Below, piece after piece: positions 16,887 to 26,139 of a DNA stretch of 64,000 nucleotides. The stretch is from positions 111,266 to 175,265 of the forward strand of contig NZ_JNAR01000017.1 of assembly GCF_000760095.1 (NCBI RefSeq). The letters are read 5' to 3'. Position numbers and translations under genes: made by a program. This DNA is from Prochlorococcus marinus str. MIT 9401. GTDB lineage: Bacteria > Cyanobacteriota > Cyanobacteriia > PCC-6307 > Cyanobiaceae. The number at the start of each line of letters is the position of its first letter. Within the stretch, counting starts at the first letter, position 1. Below the pieces are notes generated by a model. That model was not told the DNA's origin. It searched no databases and saw only the letters and a program-made list of their open reading frames with translations.

Positions 16887-17687
16887 CTATTTTTCTAATA
16901 ATAAGTTACCCCATGGCTTTAAAATTTCAAATTTTTCTATAGATCTACAAGCAATTAATGGAAAATTAACACCGCTTAAGTCTTCTCCTGAAACTAAATT
17001 TAAAGGATCTTTTTCTAGCCACTCTATAGAACAATTGAGTTCTTCTAATAGTAGCCAGGCTGCTGCAATATCCCATATCTTAGGGGTTGATTCTATTGCG
17101 CCGAAAGTTTGTCCCATCGCTACACTCGTAAGATTTAAACTCGATACACCTAAGAGTCTAATTTTGCCAGGAAAAACTGAGTTTGGTTTTTTTTGTAAAA
17201 TTTTTATTGATCTACTACATAAAGAAATGCATTCACTTTGACGATTATTTTGGCTAGGATCTATTTTTTTGTTATTTAACCAAACCCCTTTACCTTTAAT
17301 GGATACAAACTTTTTTTTCAATGTAGGAATTATTAAAAAAGAAGATTGTGGTTTACCATCAACGAACCTTGCTACAGATATAGACCAGTAAGGAATACCT
17401 GCAGCAAAATTTGTTGTACCATCGAGTGGATCAACCACCCAGTAAGCTTTTGAATTTGGAATTAACTTTTGCCCTTCTTCACTAAGGACACCTTCACCTG
17501 GGGCTATTGAAGCTAAGCCATCTACAATTGTTTTGTCACTCCATAAATCACAACTTGTTAATAATGATCCATCTGCTTTATTACTGGCGCTAATATTTCC
17601 AAAATCTTTTGTTTGCCTTTGACTAACCAATTCAAATAAAGAATCTAATTCAAGTAGTTGTTTATTAGTTAAATCTGGTCGATTCAT
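16887..17687 (-). CDS. Inositol monophosphatase family phosphatase
   Basis: Mg-dependent sugar-phosphate phosphatase. Motif A, WVVDPLDGTTN, is at residues 83-93; the upstream metal ligands are in VLSEEG (about 67-72) and motif B is WDIAAAWLLLEE (about 205-216). Substrate could be inositol phosphate, histidinol phosphate or another sugar phosphate. The ATG at 17687 is preferred to an in-frame TTG at 17702 because it avoids overlap with the tolC-type stop codon. It follows that gene by 2 bases. Confidence 0.85.
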   Translation of the reverse strand: MNRPDLTNKQLLELDSLFELVSQRQTKDFGNISASNKADGSLLTSCDLWSDKTIVDGLASIAPGEGVLSEEGQKLIPNSKAYWVVDPLDGTTNFAAGIPYWSISVARFVDGKPQSSFLIIPTLKKKFVSIKGKGVWLNNKKIDPSQNNRQSECISLCSRSIKILQKKPNSVFPGKIRLLGVSSLNLTSVAMGQTFGAIESTPKIWDIAAAWLLLEELNCSIEWLEKDPLNLVSGEDLSGVNFPLIACRSIEKFEILKPWGNLLLEK

Positions 17688-17689
17688 CT

Positions 17690-19117
17690 TTATATATTGC
17701 AAATAGATTCTGTATCTTCAATTTTAGTATTATTAATACCCAAACAATTTTTACTGATATCAAGGAAAGTTAGTCTTTCTAATTCATCTATATTCAAATT
17801 GTAATTATATATTGCATTAATATTTTTTGATTTCGCATTACTTAATTCACTTTGCCGAACAAGAACATCTTTTAGAGTTGATATTCCGACATCATATCTA
17901 AGTCTGGCAAGCCTTACAGACTCTTTGCTAGATTCAATTTCTTTAATAGAAGAGATTATTTTTTCTTCATTTAATTTAAGATTTAAATAGGCTTTGCTAA
18001 TACTTGTGGTTAAAACATTTTTTAGATTTTCATAAGCATATTTTTCGGCTTCTGCATCTGCTATTTTTGATTTATAGGAGTTATTATTTTGTCCGCCATC
18101 AAAAATACTCCATGCAAAATTTAGACTTATGGTATTTGTATAATTAGATCCAGATTTTTCAGAGTCGATATTAGTTGCTAGGGAGTCACCTTTTGAAAAG
18201 GTACTAGATAATGAATTACTGATATAGATATTTGGCTTATTTTGAGCTAAAAAGCTCTCAGCTTGGCTTTTTTTGACTGATTTTTGAAGAATAAGGTTTT
18301 TTAAGGAAAGATTTTTATCCAAACCTTGATTAATATTTTTATTCAATTTATGGTTCCAAAACCCTACAAGAATTTGCTTTTTATTAGTTTCTATATCTCC
18401 CTCAACATTAAGAATCTCTTTAAGAGAAATTTTATTAATTTCATGTTCTATTTTTTTTTCATTAAGTGTTTGTTGATCTCGAGATAATTGAGCTTCTGCT
18501 TCAAGAACTTCAAATTTTGTACCAATTCCAGCATCGAGCTTAGCTTTAGCATTTTCTAAACTTGTGATTGATAAATCAAGTATGAATTTTTTATTTTGAA
18601 TATCTTGATATGACTTTTTGTATTTGTGATATCTGATTCTTGCTTCTTGAATTAAATCTTTTTTCTTAATCTCATAGTTATTTTCTGCAATTTTGTAATT
18701 TGTTTTGGCAATTTTAATTTCAGACCCTCTAAGTGGGGCAATTACATCCCATTTAATATTCAGGGAGGGATTAGCTGTAAATTGTGATGTTTTTAAAGTA
18801 GGTAAATTGCTATTGTACTTTTTACCTGCAACATATTTTGGTAACCCATTTGCTTGTAAATCTAAGGATGGGTATCTTTTGGCAATTTGACTGGAAATAT
18901 TAAAGCTTGCAGAGGCTACTAAGTTTTGTAGTGATTTTAATTCTTGATTATTTAATACAAGTATTTCTATTTCTTGATAATCAACAAAAGTAATATTTGA
19001 TTTTTCTTCTAAAACATTATCAATGTAATTTTTTGTTTCGCTCGATAGAACATTAAGGGTATTCATACTTAGGGTAAGCGGCAATAATAAGAAAGGATTT
19101 ATTACTCTTCTAAGCAT
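17690..19117 (-). CDS. TolC-family outer-membrane efflux protein
   Basis: Outer-membrane channel of type I secretion or efflux systems. A signal peptide spans residues about 1-26 (LLLPLTLSMNTLNVLSS). The mature part has two outer-membrane efflux repeats with long alpha-hairpins, e.g. GIGTKFEVLEAEAQLSRDQ and its second-half counterpart DVGISTLKDVLVRQSEL; this internal similarity is characteristic of TolC. Length 475 aa is normal. No periplasmic adaptor or pump gene lies beside it. Confidence 0.88.
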   Translation of the reverse strand: MLRRVINPFLLLPLTLSMNTLNVLSSETKNYIDNVLEEKSNITFVDYQEIEILVLNNQELKSLQNLVASASFNISSQIAKRYPSLDLQANGLPKYVAGKKYNSNLPTLKTSQFTANPSLNIKWDVIAPLRGSEIKIAKTNYKIAENNYEIKKKDLIQEARIRYHKYKKSYQDIQNKKFILDLSITSLENAKAKLDAGIGTKFEVLEAEAQLSRDQQTLNEKKIEHEINKISLKEILNVEGDIETNKKQILVGFWNHKLNKNINQGLDKNLSLKNLILQKSVKKSQAESFLAQNKPNIYISNSLSSTFSKGDSLATNIDSEKSGSNYTNTISLNFAWSIFDGGQNNNSYKSKIADAEAEKYAYENLKNVLTTSISKAYLNLKLNEEKIISSIKEIESSKESVRLARLRYDVGISTLKDVLVRQSELSNAKSKNINAIYNYNLNIDELERLTFLDISKNCLGINNTKIEDTESICNI

Positions 19118-19142
19118 GTTTTATAGTTTTGAAAATCTTCGA

Positions 19143-20522
19143 TTAACCAATCAAAGTATTAATAATATCATTTGAATCATCAAGAACGTGAATTTTAGTA
19201 TTTATTTGATTCTCAACTTCTTGAATATTTTTATCATCTAAAAATAAATCAGTATTAATTTTTAACATAATAGATGGTATGTAAACAGCTTCTCCTAAAT
19301 CCTTATTTTTCAGTCCGAAAATTAAATCTTCTCCAGTAAGAAGACCTGTAACTACTTGATCCTGACCCCAATAAATACTTGGCAAACCATATAAATTAAT
19401 TGTTAATCCATTAATTAAGTTTAATTTATTCACTGTAGGAATTAGGGCTTCATAAACTAATTTGCCAACAATCCAACTAACTTTTTTGGGCTTTTTTACT
19501 TTTTGGGGTAGATTTTTAGTCCTCTCTCTTAATACTTCTAGAAAGTTTCTAATAGTCCCAACTCCATTAGATTCTTGCGGCATATTTTCGTAGGTTTTGT
19601 AACTAGGCAAATTTGTACCAGCAATTAAGTACCATTCGTCTGCTAGCCAACAAAAACGAGTCCCAAGAGTAATTTGTAGATAGGCTTGAATTCTTTCTAC
19701 TTGTTTAATAGTTTTTTTTGCGTATTCTGGGCTTATTGATTTCAACCCATCATTTTCAGGCCTAAATTTTGTAAGTCCCACTGGAACTATTGCGACTGAA
19801 AGTACTGTCTGAGAGGTTTTTTTGTAGAATTCTGCAAGGTCTAAAATAGATTTCTCAAGAATATCCCCATCATTTATATCTGGACAAACAACAATTTGAG
19901 CATGTATTTGAATAGAGTTTTTTTCAAACCACGAAATTTGATCAAGTATCACTCCTGCTTTTTTATTTTTTAATAATTTTGCTCTTGTGGTAGGATCAGT
20001 AGCATGAACTGAAATAAAAAGTGGGGATAGTTTTTGCATAGAAATTCTTTCCCAGTCTTCTTTTTTTAAATTGGTAAGAGTTAGATAAGAGCCATATAAG
20101 AAACTTAATCTATAATCATCATCTTTTATATAAAGGCTTTTTCTTTTACCACTTGGCTGTTGATCAATAAAACAAAATGGACATCTATTATTGCATTGCT
20201 TGATTGAATCAAATAATGCATCTTTAAAATTTATACCTAAATTAACGTCTTGATCTTTTTCAATATTTACATTGTGAATCTCATGATTTTTATCTAAAAC
20301 TGATATGTCTAAAAATTCTTCACTAATTAGAATCTGATAATCAATTAAATCTCTTGGTTTTTTCCCATTAATACTAATAATTGAATCACCCGATTCAAAT
20401 CCTATTTCTTCAGCAATGGAATTAGCTTCAATACTTTCAATTTCAGCAGGGTTTATTTTATAAGTAATATCAGGAACCAAAAGATTATTGGGCTCTTCCT
20501 TGTAATTAATTTCTTGCCACAC
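19143..20522 (-). CDS. Radical-SAM/DUF512 protein with N-terminal PDZ-like domain
   Basis: Cyanobacterial Fe-S oxidoreductase-like protein. A PDZ-like domain covers about residues 25-85 (GFESGDSIISINGKKP). The radical-SAM cluster motif CNNRCPFC has Cys110, Cys114 and Cys117, with the family sequence FIDQ after it. The C-terminal half (about 270-455) matches the DUF512 layout. Start is GTG at 20522. The reaction is not known; similar bacterial proteins are annotated as NifB/MoaA-related. It follows no obvious cofactor operon. Confidence 0.85.
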   Translation of the reverse strand: MWQEINYKEEPNNLLVPDITYKINPAEIESIEANSIAEEIGFESGDSIISINGKKPRDLIDYQILISEEFLDISVLDKNHEIHNVNIEKDQDVNLGINFKDALFDSIKQCNNRCPFCFIDQQPSGKRKSLYIKDDDYRLSFLYGSYLTLTNLKKEDWERISMQKLSPLFISVHATDPTTRAKLLKNKKAGVILDQISWFEKNSIQIHAQIVVCPDINDGDILEKSILDLAEFYKKTSQTVLSVAIVPVGLTKFRPENDGLKSISPEYAKKTIKQVERIQAYLQITLGTRFCWLADEWYLIAGTNLPSYKTYENMPQESNGVGTIRNFLEVLRERTKNLPQKVKKPKKVSWIVGKLVYEALIPTVNKLNLINGLTINLYGLPSIYWGQDQVVTGLLTGEDLIFGLKNKDLGEAVYIPSIMLKINTDLFLDDKNIQEVENQINTKIHVLDDSNDIINTLIG

Positions 20523-20568
20523 AATTTAAGGTAAAATTATCTTATTTATACTTATTCTAGACTTATAT

Positions 20569-20682
20569 ATGACTCTAAGTGTATTAAATACTTTTAAAAA
20601 ACCAAATATAGGTGTGAAATTATGGCCCTTTTATTTATTAAAATATGGCATTCGCAGTTTTCTAAAACACGATTTAGATTAG
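20569..20682 (+). CDS. Candidate 37-aa small protein upstream of DUF3120 gene
   Basis: An ATG-initiated frame of 37 codons ends 12 bases before the TTG of the next gene. The product is basic and aromatic-rich (KLWPFYLLKYGIRSFLKHD). It may be a genuine small protein or a leader peptide in the 5' region of the DUF3120 gene. Short length leaves real doubt. Confidence 0.3.
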   Translation: MTLSVLNTFKKPNIGVKLWPFYLLKYGIRSFLKHDLD

Positions 20683-20694
20683 TTAAAATAAAAT

Positions 20695-21468
20695 TTGTCA
20701 TTGAAAGAATTAATTACAAAAAATTTAGAAGTAAAAGATAAATTCAACTATGAATCTCATAATAAAGTTGATTCTTACGAAAATAGTTTTTTATCAAATC
20801 CTATATCCTTAAGATTGTGGTCTTCTTTTTTTGTTATTTTACCTATTTTTGTTCAAGCCCCTTGGGTTAGATTAGAACCAATAAGTGCTCTTTGTTTTAC
20901 TTTTGTTATTGTCTTAGTGGCATTTGTTTTGAATCAGAAAGGATCAAATAAGTGGTTTATTGTCAGTTCATTATTACTTGGAGTATCAGGTAGTTGGCTT
21001 GGTGGATGTTTGTTCTGGGGATGGTTAAGTCCATTTCCTATCCTACACATACCTGTTGAAGCGGTAGTTTTCCCATTAGCATTAATTGGATTTGGTACTA
21101 ATTGGAAAATAGGTTCAAGTTTTTATATCTCTTCTTTATTTGGAACCGCAGTTACCGACATTACAATATTTTTAATCGGAATCATGGATCAATGGAGGCA
21201 GGTAATTACAGCAGATGCTGAAAATGCACCTATGATTCTTCAAAAAACCTCTGAGAGTCTTATTCAAATAAAATCACTATCTATTATCGCATTTGTTGCT
21301 CTTATACTTTGGTTTATTTCAAAAGAAATTTTAGATTCTGCCACAATTAATACTACTAGTGGTAAAGCACTCTTAGTTTCTGGTTATGTCATTCAAACAA
21401 CATTAATTGTTGATGGTATTTTTATTGTTTTAGCAATCCTGCAACCAACTTTTAGTGGATTGGTTTAA
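20695..21468 (+). CDS. DUF3120 integral membrane protein
   Basis: The 257-aa product has about six hydrophobic helices after a 35-residue polar N terminus. Sequences such as FVQAPWVRLEP and GCLFWGWLSPFPILHIPVEA match the conserved core of the cyanobacterial DUF3120 family, whose function is unknown. The start is TTG at 20695. Its stop overlaps the nadB ATG by one base (TAATG), so the two are translationally coupled. Confidence 0.75.
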   Translation: MSLKELITKNLEVKDKFNYESHNKVDSYENSFLSNPISLRLWSSFFVILPIFVQAPWVRLEPISALCFTFVIVLVAFVLNQKGSNKWFIVSSLLLGVSGSWLGGCLFWGWLSPFPILHIPVEAVVFPLALIGFGTNWKIGSSFYISSLFGTAVTDITIFLIGIMDQWRQVITADAENAPMILQKTSESLIQIKSLSIIAFVALILWFISKEILDSATINTTSGKALLVSGYVIQTTLIVDGIFIVLAILQPTFSGLV

Positions 21469-23135
21469 TGTTAAGGCCTCCATTTTCGCAAGAACCGATA
21501 CCAATAAATAATTGGGATGTAATCGTTATAGGCGCTGGAGCTGCTGGCCTTATGACTTGTCTTGAATTACCCTCAAATTTAAAAGTGCTTCTTTTAAATA
21601 GAAATACAAGTAAGACATCTTCTAGTAGATGGGCTCAAGGAGGAATCGCATCTGTTGTTAGACAAGATGATTCATTTGATCTTCATGCTGATGATACTTT
21701 AAAAGCAGGAGATGGACTATGTGATTATCAAGCTGTAGAAATGCTTGTTAAAGAAGCTCCAGGTTGTGTAGAAAGATTGCAGAATTTAGGGATGATTTTT
21801 GATCAAAGTTCTGATCAACTATCTACTACCTTGGAAGCAGCCCATTCACGAAGAAGAGTCTTACATGTTAAAGATCGTACTGGACGAGCATTAGTTGAAG
21901 TTCTAGAAGATCATATTGAGAATCAAAAAAATATTCTTCACTGCAGGGGTGTAAGAGTAACTGAACTTCTCATTGAAAATAAAGAATGTAGAGGAGTCCA
22001 GGTTCTTGATGGAGCAAATTTATATTGGATTAAATCTAGAGCTGTTGTTTTGGCTACAGGTGGGGGTGGGCACTTATTTACAAATACAACTAATCCTGCT
22101 CAATCCTCTGGGGAAGGGATTGCACTTGCATGGAAAGCAGGAGCTGCTATCGAAGATTTAGAGTTCGTGCAATTTCATCCAACGGCTTTAAAATTTTATG
22201 GTGCACCTTGTTTTTTAATATCTGAGGCACTTAGAGGGGAAGGAGCAATTTTAGTTGATAAAAATGGTGAAAGTCCAGTTAAAAATCTTGAAAATGGTGA
22301 TTTAGCTACTAGAGATCAGGTAAGTAGAGCAATTATGAAAAATATGTATGATAATAATGTAGATCATGTTGGCTTAGATCTTCGGTATATTGACCCAGAA
22401 AAAATTGTAGAGCGCTTCCCTACGATCTTAAGTCGATGTCAGGATTATGGCGTTAACCCTTTAAATGAGGTTATTCCCGTAGCTCCTGCAGCTCATTATT
22501 GGATGGGAGGTGTTAAAACTGATCTAAATGCATCTTCAACAAGAAAAGGATTGTATGCCGTTGGAGAAGTTGCTTCTACAGGTGTCCATGGTGCTAATAG
22601 ACTGGCAAGTAATTCACTAATGGAGTGTCTTGTTTTTGCAAGAAAAATGTCTTCAATTGTTTTGAATGACCTTTCTAAATTTGAAAAATTTGATAGATCA
22701 TTTCGAGAGTTTGATATTGAAGATCCTAAAGAAGATCAAATTTCTATAATCGCTGAAAAAATTGATGAATTAAGAAAACTATGCTGGTTAAATTTAGGTG
22801 TATCTCGAAATAAGGTAAATATGATTAAATTTTTAAATTACCTTCAAAATGATATAGATAATTTATATAAAAATGATTTACTAAATAGTCTTGAAAAAAT
22901 AAAATTTGATCAAAAAATAAAACTTAGTGAACGCAATAGGAGAGCATTAAATCTTTTACTTGATTTAAAGAATAGACAAACAACTACGATAACTTTATTA
23001 AAAGCTTGTCTATTTAGGGAAGAAAGTAGAGGAGGTCATTATAGAGATGATTTCCCTGATAAAGATAAAAATTGGGAATGCCATACTAGACAACAGCTAA
23101 ATCAAAAAATTCAAAAAAGATTTATTAAAAATTAA
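21468..23135 (+). CDS. nadB: L-aspartate oxidase
   Basis: Flavoprotein converting aspartate to iminoaspartate, the first step of NAD synthesis from aspartate. FAD-binding IGAGAAG lies at residues 21-27; SSRWAQGGIA and the substrate loop EFVQFHPTAL are typical of NadB and of fumarate-reductase relatives. The fingerprint HYWMGGVKTDLN and GVHGANRLASNSL are also present. At 555 aa it is normal. It overlaps the convergent VKOR gene by 11 bases. Confidence 0.93.
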   Translation: MLRPPFSQEPIPINNWDVIVIGAGAAGLMTCLELPSNLKVLLLNRNTSKTSSSRWAQGGIASVVRQDDSFDLHADDTLKAGDGLCDYQAVEMLVKEAPGCVERLQNLGMIFDQSSDQLSTTLEAAHSRRRVLHVKDRTGRALVEVLEDHIENQKNILHCRGVRVTELLIENKECRGVQVLDGANLYWIKSRAVVLATGGGGHLFTNTTNPAQSSGEGIALAWKAGAAIEDLEFVQFHPTALKFYGAPCFLISEALRGEGAILVDKNGESPVKNLENGDLATRDQVSRAIMKNMYDNNVDHVGLDLRYIDPEKIVERFPTILSRCQDYGVNPLNEVIPVAPAAHYWMGGVKTDLNASSTRKGLYAVGEVASTGVHGANRLASNSLMECLVFARKMSSIVLNDLSKFEKFDRSFREFDIEDPKEDQISIIAEKIDELRKLCWLNLGVSRNKVNMIKFLNYLQNDIDNLYKNDLLNSLEKIKFDQKIKLSERNRRALNLLLDLKNRQTTTITLLKACLFREESRGGHYRDDFPDKDKNWECHTRQQLNQKIQKRFIKN

Positions 23136-24060
23136 GATCTCCCTGATAGTCGGTTTTTGTCGCTAATTCAGTTAAGTCACGAGTACCACTAATAATTTCT
23201 CCATCTATTTCCCATGACGGAAATCCACTGATTCCTTTCGTTTGGCATAGCTCATACTCATTATCTTTGCCATCTTTAGCACATTCAACTACTTTTAATT
23301 CTTTAACTGCTTCTTTACCAAATAATTGTTTCTGATCGTGGCAATGCGGGCACCAGTATGCACTATACATAACAATATTCTTTTCACTTAAAAATTTTGC
23401 AAACTTTACCTTCTGGGGAGAGCTTGAGGTGGTAATTATTGGCGATACATTTTCCGTGGGGTTTGCAACATCAATAGCATTAGAGGGGTCAACGTTTGTT
23501 GACCAAATTAGACCTCCCAGGAGGACACTTATGGCTACAACGAAACCTCTAAAAATCATAGGTTCTCTACTTTCAAACTTTGCTCCAATCATAGAAATTA
23601 TAAAGATAGAAAGCGATAAAATTGCTGAAAGTATACAAAAAAAGCAATATGCTTGAATCTTAAAAAACATAATATTTATCAATAAAAAGCTAAATGTTGA
23701 TGACGCACAAGAGATTAGAAATACTAACCACCATAAAAACTTATTTAGTTTTTCTTTTGGGGAAATTAAATTAAGCGAGAGTATTATTGTGATAACTAAT
23801 ATTGATAAATATGTTATAAATCCAGCTAATGAGAGAGGTATATTAACTTGATTATTTTCAAATAAAGTACCCCAAGGACTATTTAAAACTGTTTCACAAC
23901 CATTTTGTATCCCTGGGCATGAAAGCGAAGTAAATAAGCCCCAGTTTTTTAAAGTAATCGAACCTGTGTCAACTATGCCTATAGTGCTGAGAATTGCGAT
24001 TATAATTTTTGGCCACTTTAAGTCTTTTTTATTTCTTCTGTTTAATGTCTTAAGAGCCAT
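23125..24060 (-). CDS. VKOR-thioredoxin fusion (disulfide-forming protein)
   Basis: Makes disulfide bonds in exported proteins, passing electrons to quinone; in cyanobacteria and plants the homologue supports photosystem assembly. The membrane VKOR part has Cys48 and Cys55 in the loop and the quinone-reactive pair Cys139/Cys142 in AYCFFC. After a linker (about residues 190-215) the thioredoxin domain carries WCPHC (Cys237, Cys240). Length 311 aa suits the fused type. It is divergent from rimO. Confidence 0.92.
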   Translation of the reverse strand: MALKTLNRRNKKDLKWPKIIIAILSTIGIVDTGSITLKNWGLFTSLSCPGIQNGCETVLNSPWGTLFENNQVNIPLSLAGFITYLSILVITIILSLNLISPKEKLNKFLWWLVFLISCASSTFSFLLINIMFFKIQAYCFFCILSAILSLSIFIISMIGAKFESREPMIFRGFVVAISVLLGGLIWSTNVDPSNAIDVANPTENVSPIITTSSSPQKVKFAKFLSEKNIVMYSAYWCPHCHDQKQLFGKEAVKELKVVECAKDGKDNEYELCQTKGISGFPSWEIDGEIISGTRDLTELATKTDYQGDLNF

Positions 24061-24165
24061 GAAAAATGAAAGTTTGATATTTACATTATCTATCTTAATA
24101 TTATCTTGGCATGAGAGTTTTATACGAAATGCTGTTTAAATCTTTTAATTCTTATTTTTCAAGTT

Positions 24166-25530
24166 GTGAAACAAAATAGTCTCAATGTAAAAGAAAAAAG
24201 ACTATCTAAGATTGCTTTCAGTCATGTTGGTTGTGAGAAAAATCTTGTTGATACTGAACATATGCAAGGCTTATTAGATAAAGAGGGTTATGAAGTAGAC
24301 AGCAATATCAATGAAGCAAATGTTGTTGTTGTAAATACTTGCAGTTTTATTGAAACAGCTAGAGAAGAATCTATTAGAAAAATTCTAGAATATACAAATC
24401 AAGGAAAGGAAGTAATAGTTGCAGGCTGTATGGCTCAGCATTTTAAAGATGAGCTTATAAAAGAAATCCCTGAAATAAAAGGTTTGATTGGAACAGGAGA
24501 TTATCAAAAGATAGCCAATGTTTTAGACAGAGTGGAAAAAGGGGAAATCGTTAATGAAGTTTCAAAAATACCGGAATTTATTGCAGATGAGGAAATACCT
24601 CGTTTTGTAGATAAAAACAAATTTGTTGCTTATATTCGTATTGCTGAAGGCTGTAACTATAATTGCGCTTTTTGTATTATCCCTAAGTTGAGAGGTCCTC
24701 AAAGAAGTAGAACAATAGAATCTATAGTTTCAGAAGCCAAAAGTCTTGCTAAGCAGGGTATTCAGGAAATCATATTAATTAGTCAAATAACAACTAATTA
24801 TGGACAAGATATTTATGGAAAACCATCATTAGCCAAACTTTTGAATGAGCTTTCTAAAGTTCCAATTCCTTGGATAAGGATACATTATGCTTATCCAACG
24901 GGTTTAACTGATGAAGTTATTAGAGCTTTCAAAGGTTCAAAGAATATAGTACCTTACTTTGATTTGCCACTTCAGCATAGTCATTCAGATATTTTGAAGA
25001 ATATGAATAGACCTTGGCAGGCTTCTTTGAATGAATCAATTTTGGCGAAAATCAGAGAAGAAATTCCATCTGCTGTATTAAGAACTAGCCTCATTGTTGG
25101 TTTCCCAGGAGAAAAAAAAGAACATTTTGAACATCTTCTCGAATTTTTGGGTAGGCACAAATTTGATCATGTGGGAGTGTTTATTTTTTCTCCTGAGGAA
25201 GGGACTGCAGCTTTTGATTTACCAAATAAAGTATCCCCAGAGGTCGCAGAGGCAAGAAAAGATAACGTTATTTCAGTTCAACAAAATATCTCTAAAGATA
25301 AAAATCAGTCATATATTGGTTCAAAAATGAAGATTTTGGTAGAAAAAATATCAGACAATAACGAATTAATAGGTCGGTCTTACAATTTCGCGCCTGAAAT
25401 TGATGGAAATGTGATTTTGTCTATTAATTTAAATAATGATTTGAAAAATTATATTGGTAAATTTGTTGAAGCAAATATTTATTATGCTGATGCATATGAT
25501 TTGTATGGAGAGACTATTAAAATTTTGTAG
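24166..25530 (+). CDS. rimO: Ribosomal protein S12 methylthiotransferase
   Basis: Radical-SAM enzyme adding a methylthio group to an Asp of ribosomal protein S12. The N-terminal methylthiotransferase domain has the three cluster cysteines at 23, 59 and 88. The radical-SAM motif is CNYNCAFC (Cys163, 167, 170), and a TRAM domain ends the protein. [10 protein letters not shown] and [10 protein letters not shown] are closer to RimO than to MiaB. Start is GTG at 24166. Confidence 0.92.
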   Translation: MKQNSLNVKEKRLSKIAFSHVGCEKNLVDTEHMQGLLDKEGYEVDSNINEANVVVVNTCSFIETAREESIRKILEYTNQGKEVIVAGCMAQHFKDELIKEIPEIKGLIGTGDYQKIANVLDRVEKGEIVNEVSKIPEFIADEEIPRFVDKNKFVAYIRIAEGCNYNCAFCIIPKLRGPQRSRTIESIVSEAKSLAKQGIQEIILISQITTNYGQDIYGKPSLAKLLNELSKVPIPWIRIHYAYPTGLTDEVIRAFKGSKNIVPYFDLPLQHSHSDILKNMNRPWQASLNESILAKIREEIPSAVLRTSLIVGFPGEKKEHFEHLLEFLGRHKFDHVGVFIFSPEEGTAAFDLPNKVSPEVAEARKDNVISVQQNISKDKNQSYIGSKMKILVEKISDNNELIGRSYNFAPEIDGNVILSINLNNDLKNYIGKFVEANIYYADAYDLYGETIKIL

Positions 25531-25535
25531 TTTTT

Positions 25536-25628
25536 TTAAATTAATTTAACTGCACGTAAGAGCTTATCTAGTGCAAAAGCAGCTGCAAAACCAAAACCAA
25601 TAAATGCAAAATAGAAAACGATGTTCAT
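25536..25628 (-). CDS. petL: Cytochrome b6f complex subunit PetL
   Basis: A 30-aa single transmembrane peptide. It opens MNIVFYFAFIGFG and ends LRAVKLI, resembling from memory cyanobacterial PetL, which has VFYIVFI, then FG and a small-residue helix, and ends in KLI. PetL helps stabilise the b6f dimer in the thylakoid. The frame lies between rimO and the DUF4346 gene. At 30 aa, chance similarity cannot be excluded, but start, length, helix and C-terminal KLI all fit. Confidence 0.7.
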   Translation of the reverse strand: MNIVFYFAFIGFGFAAAFALDKLLRAVKLI

Positions 25629-25692
25629 TAATTTTTTATTTTTATATAATCTAACATCAGATGAAAAGATTAGATTTTCTTAGTTGAATTTC

Positions 25693-26079
25693 TTAATCTT
25701 GGATATATGGTAATTTTTTGTACAAACATTCTTCTGCTTTTTGTAGTTCTCGGCCTAAATATAGAGCATGATCGAATCTGGTTATTAAGTCATTTCTTTC
25801 TTCAGTGATCAATATCCCCAGTTGTTTAGCACTCATACCTTCAAAAACTTCATTACTAACTCTTTTATTTTGAGAGTTGCATTTAAGTGGTTCATTTGTT
25901 TCTGGGTCAAGTGCATATCCCTCCTCATCGATGTTATTTAAAAAGTGCTCTAAAATTATTTTATTTTCTTCCAAATCTACTTTTATAATAAAATAACCGT
26001 TTGGATCTAAGTCTATATGTCGGCTGGATAGATTATTATCAATCTTTATTTTTTCATCGAAACTTTTACTAGAATCCAT
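25693..26079 (-). CDS. DUF4346 family protein
   Basis: 128-aa soluble protein. The sequences DPNGYFIIKVDLEENKIILEH, DPETNEPLKC and RFDHALYLGRELQKAEECL match the DUF4346 pattern (D-P-x-G-Y-F, a DPETG-like turn and an LGRE helix, ending Y-x-QD). DUF4346 also occurs fused to dihydropteroate-synthase-related proteins, so a pterin or folate link is possible but not shown. It stands upstream of petL on the same strand. Confidence 0.65.
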   Translation of the reverse strand: MDSSKSFDEKIKIDNNLSSRHIDLDPNGYFIIKVDLEENKIILEHFLNNIDEEGYALDPETNEPLKCNSQNKRVSNEVFEGMSAKQLGILITEERNDLITRFDHALYLGRELQKAEECLYKKLPYIQD

Positions 26080-26139
26080 TCTTAGAAGCTAATTAAAACT
26101 ATATTACTAATATAAACTTCGGTAAAGCCAAATAATTTT

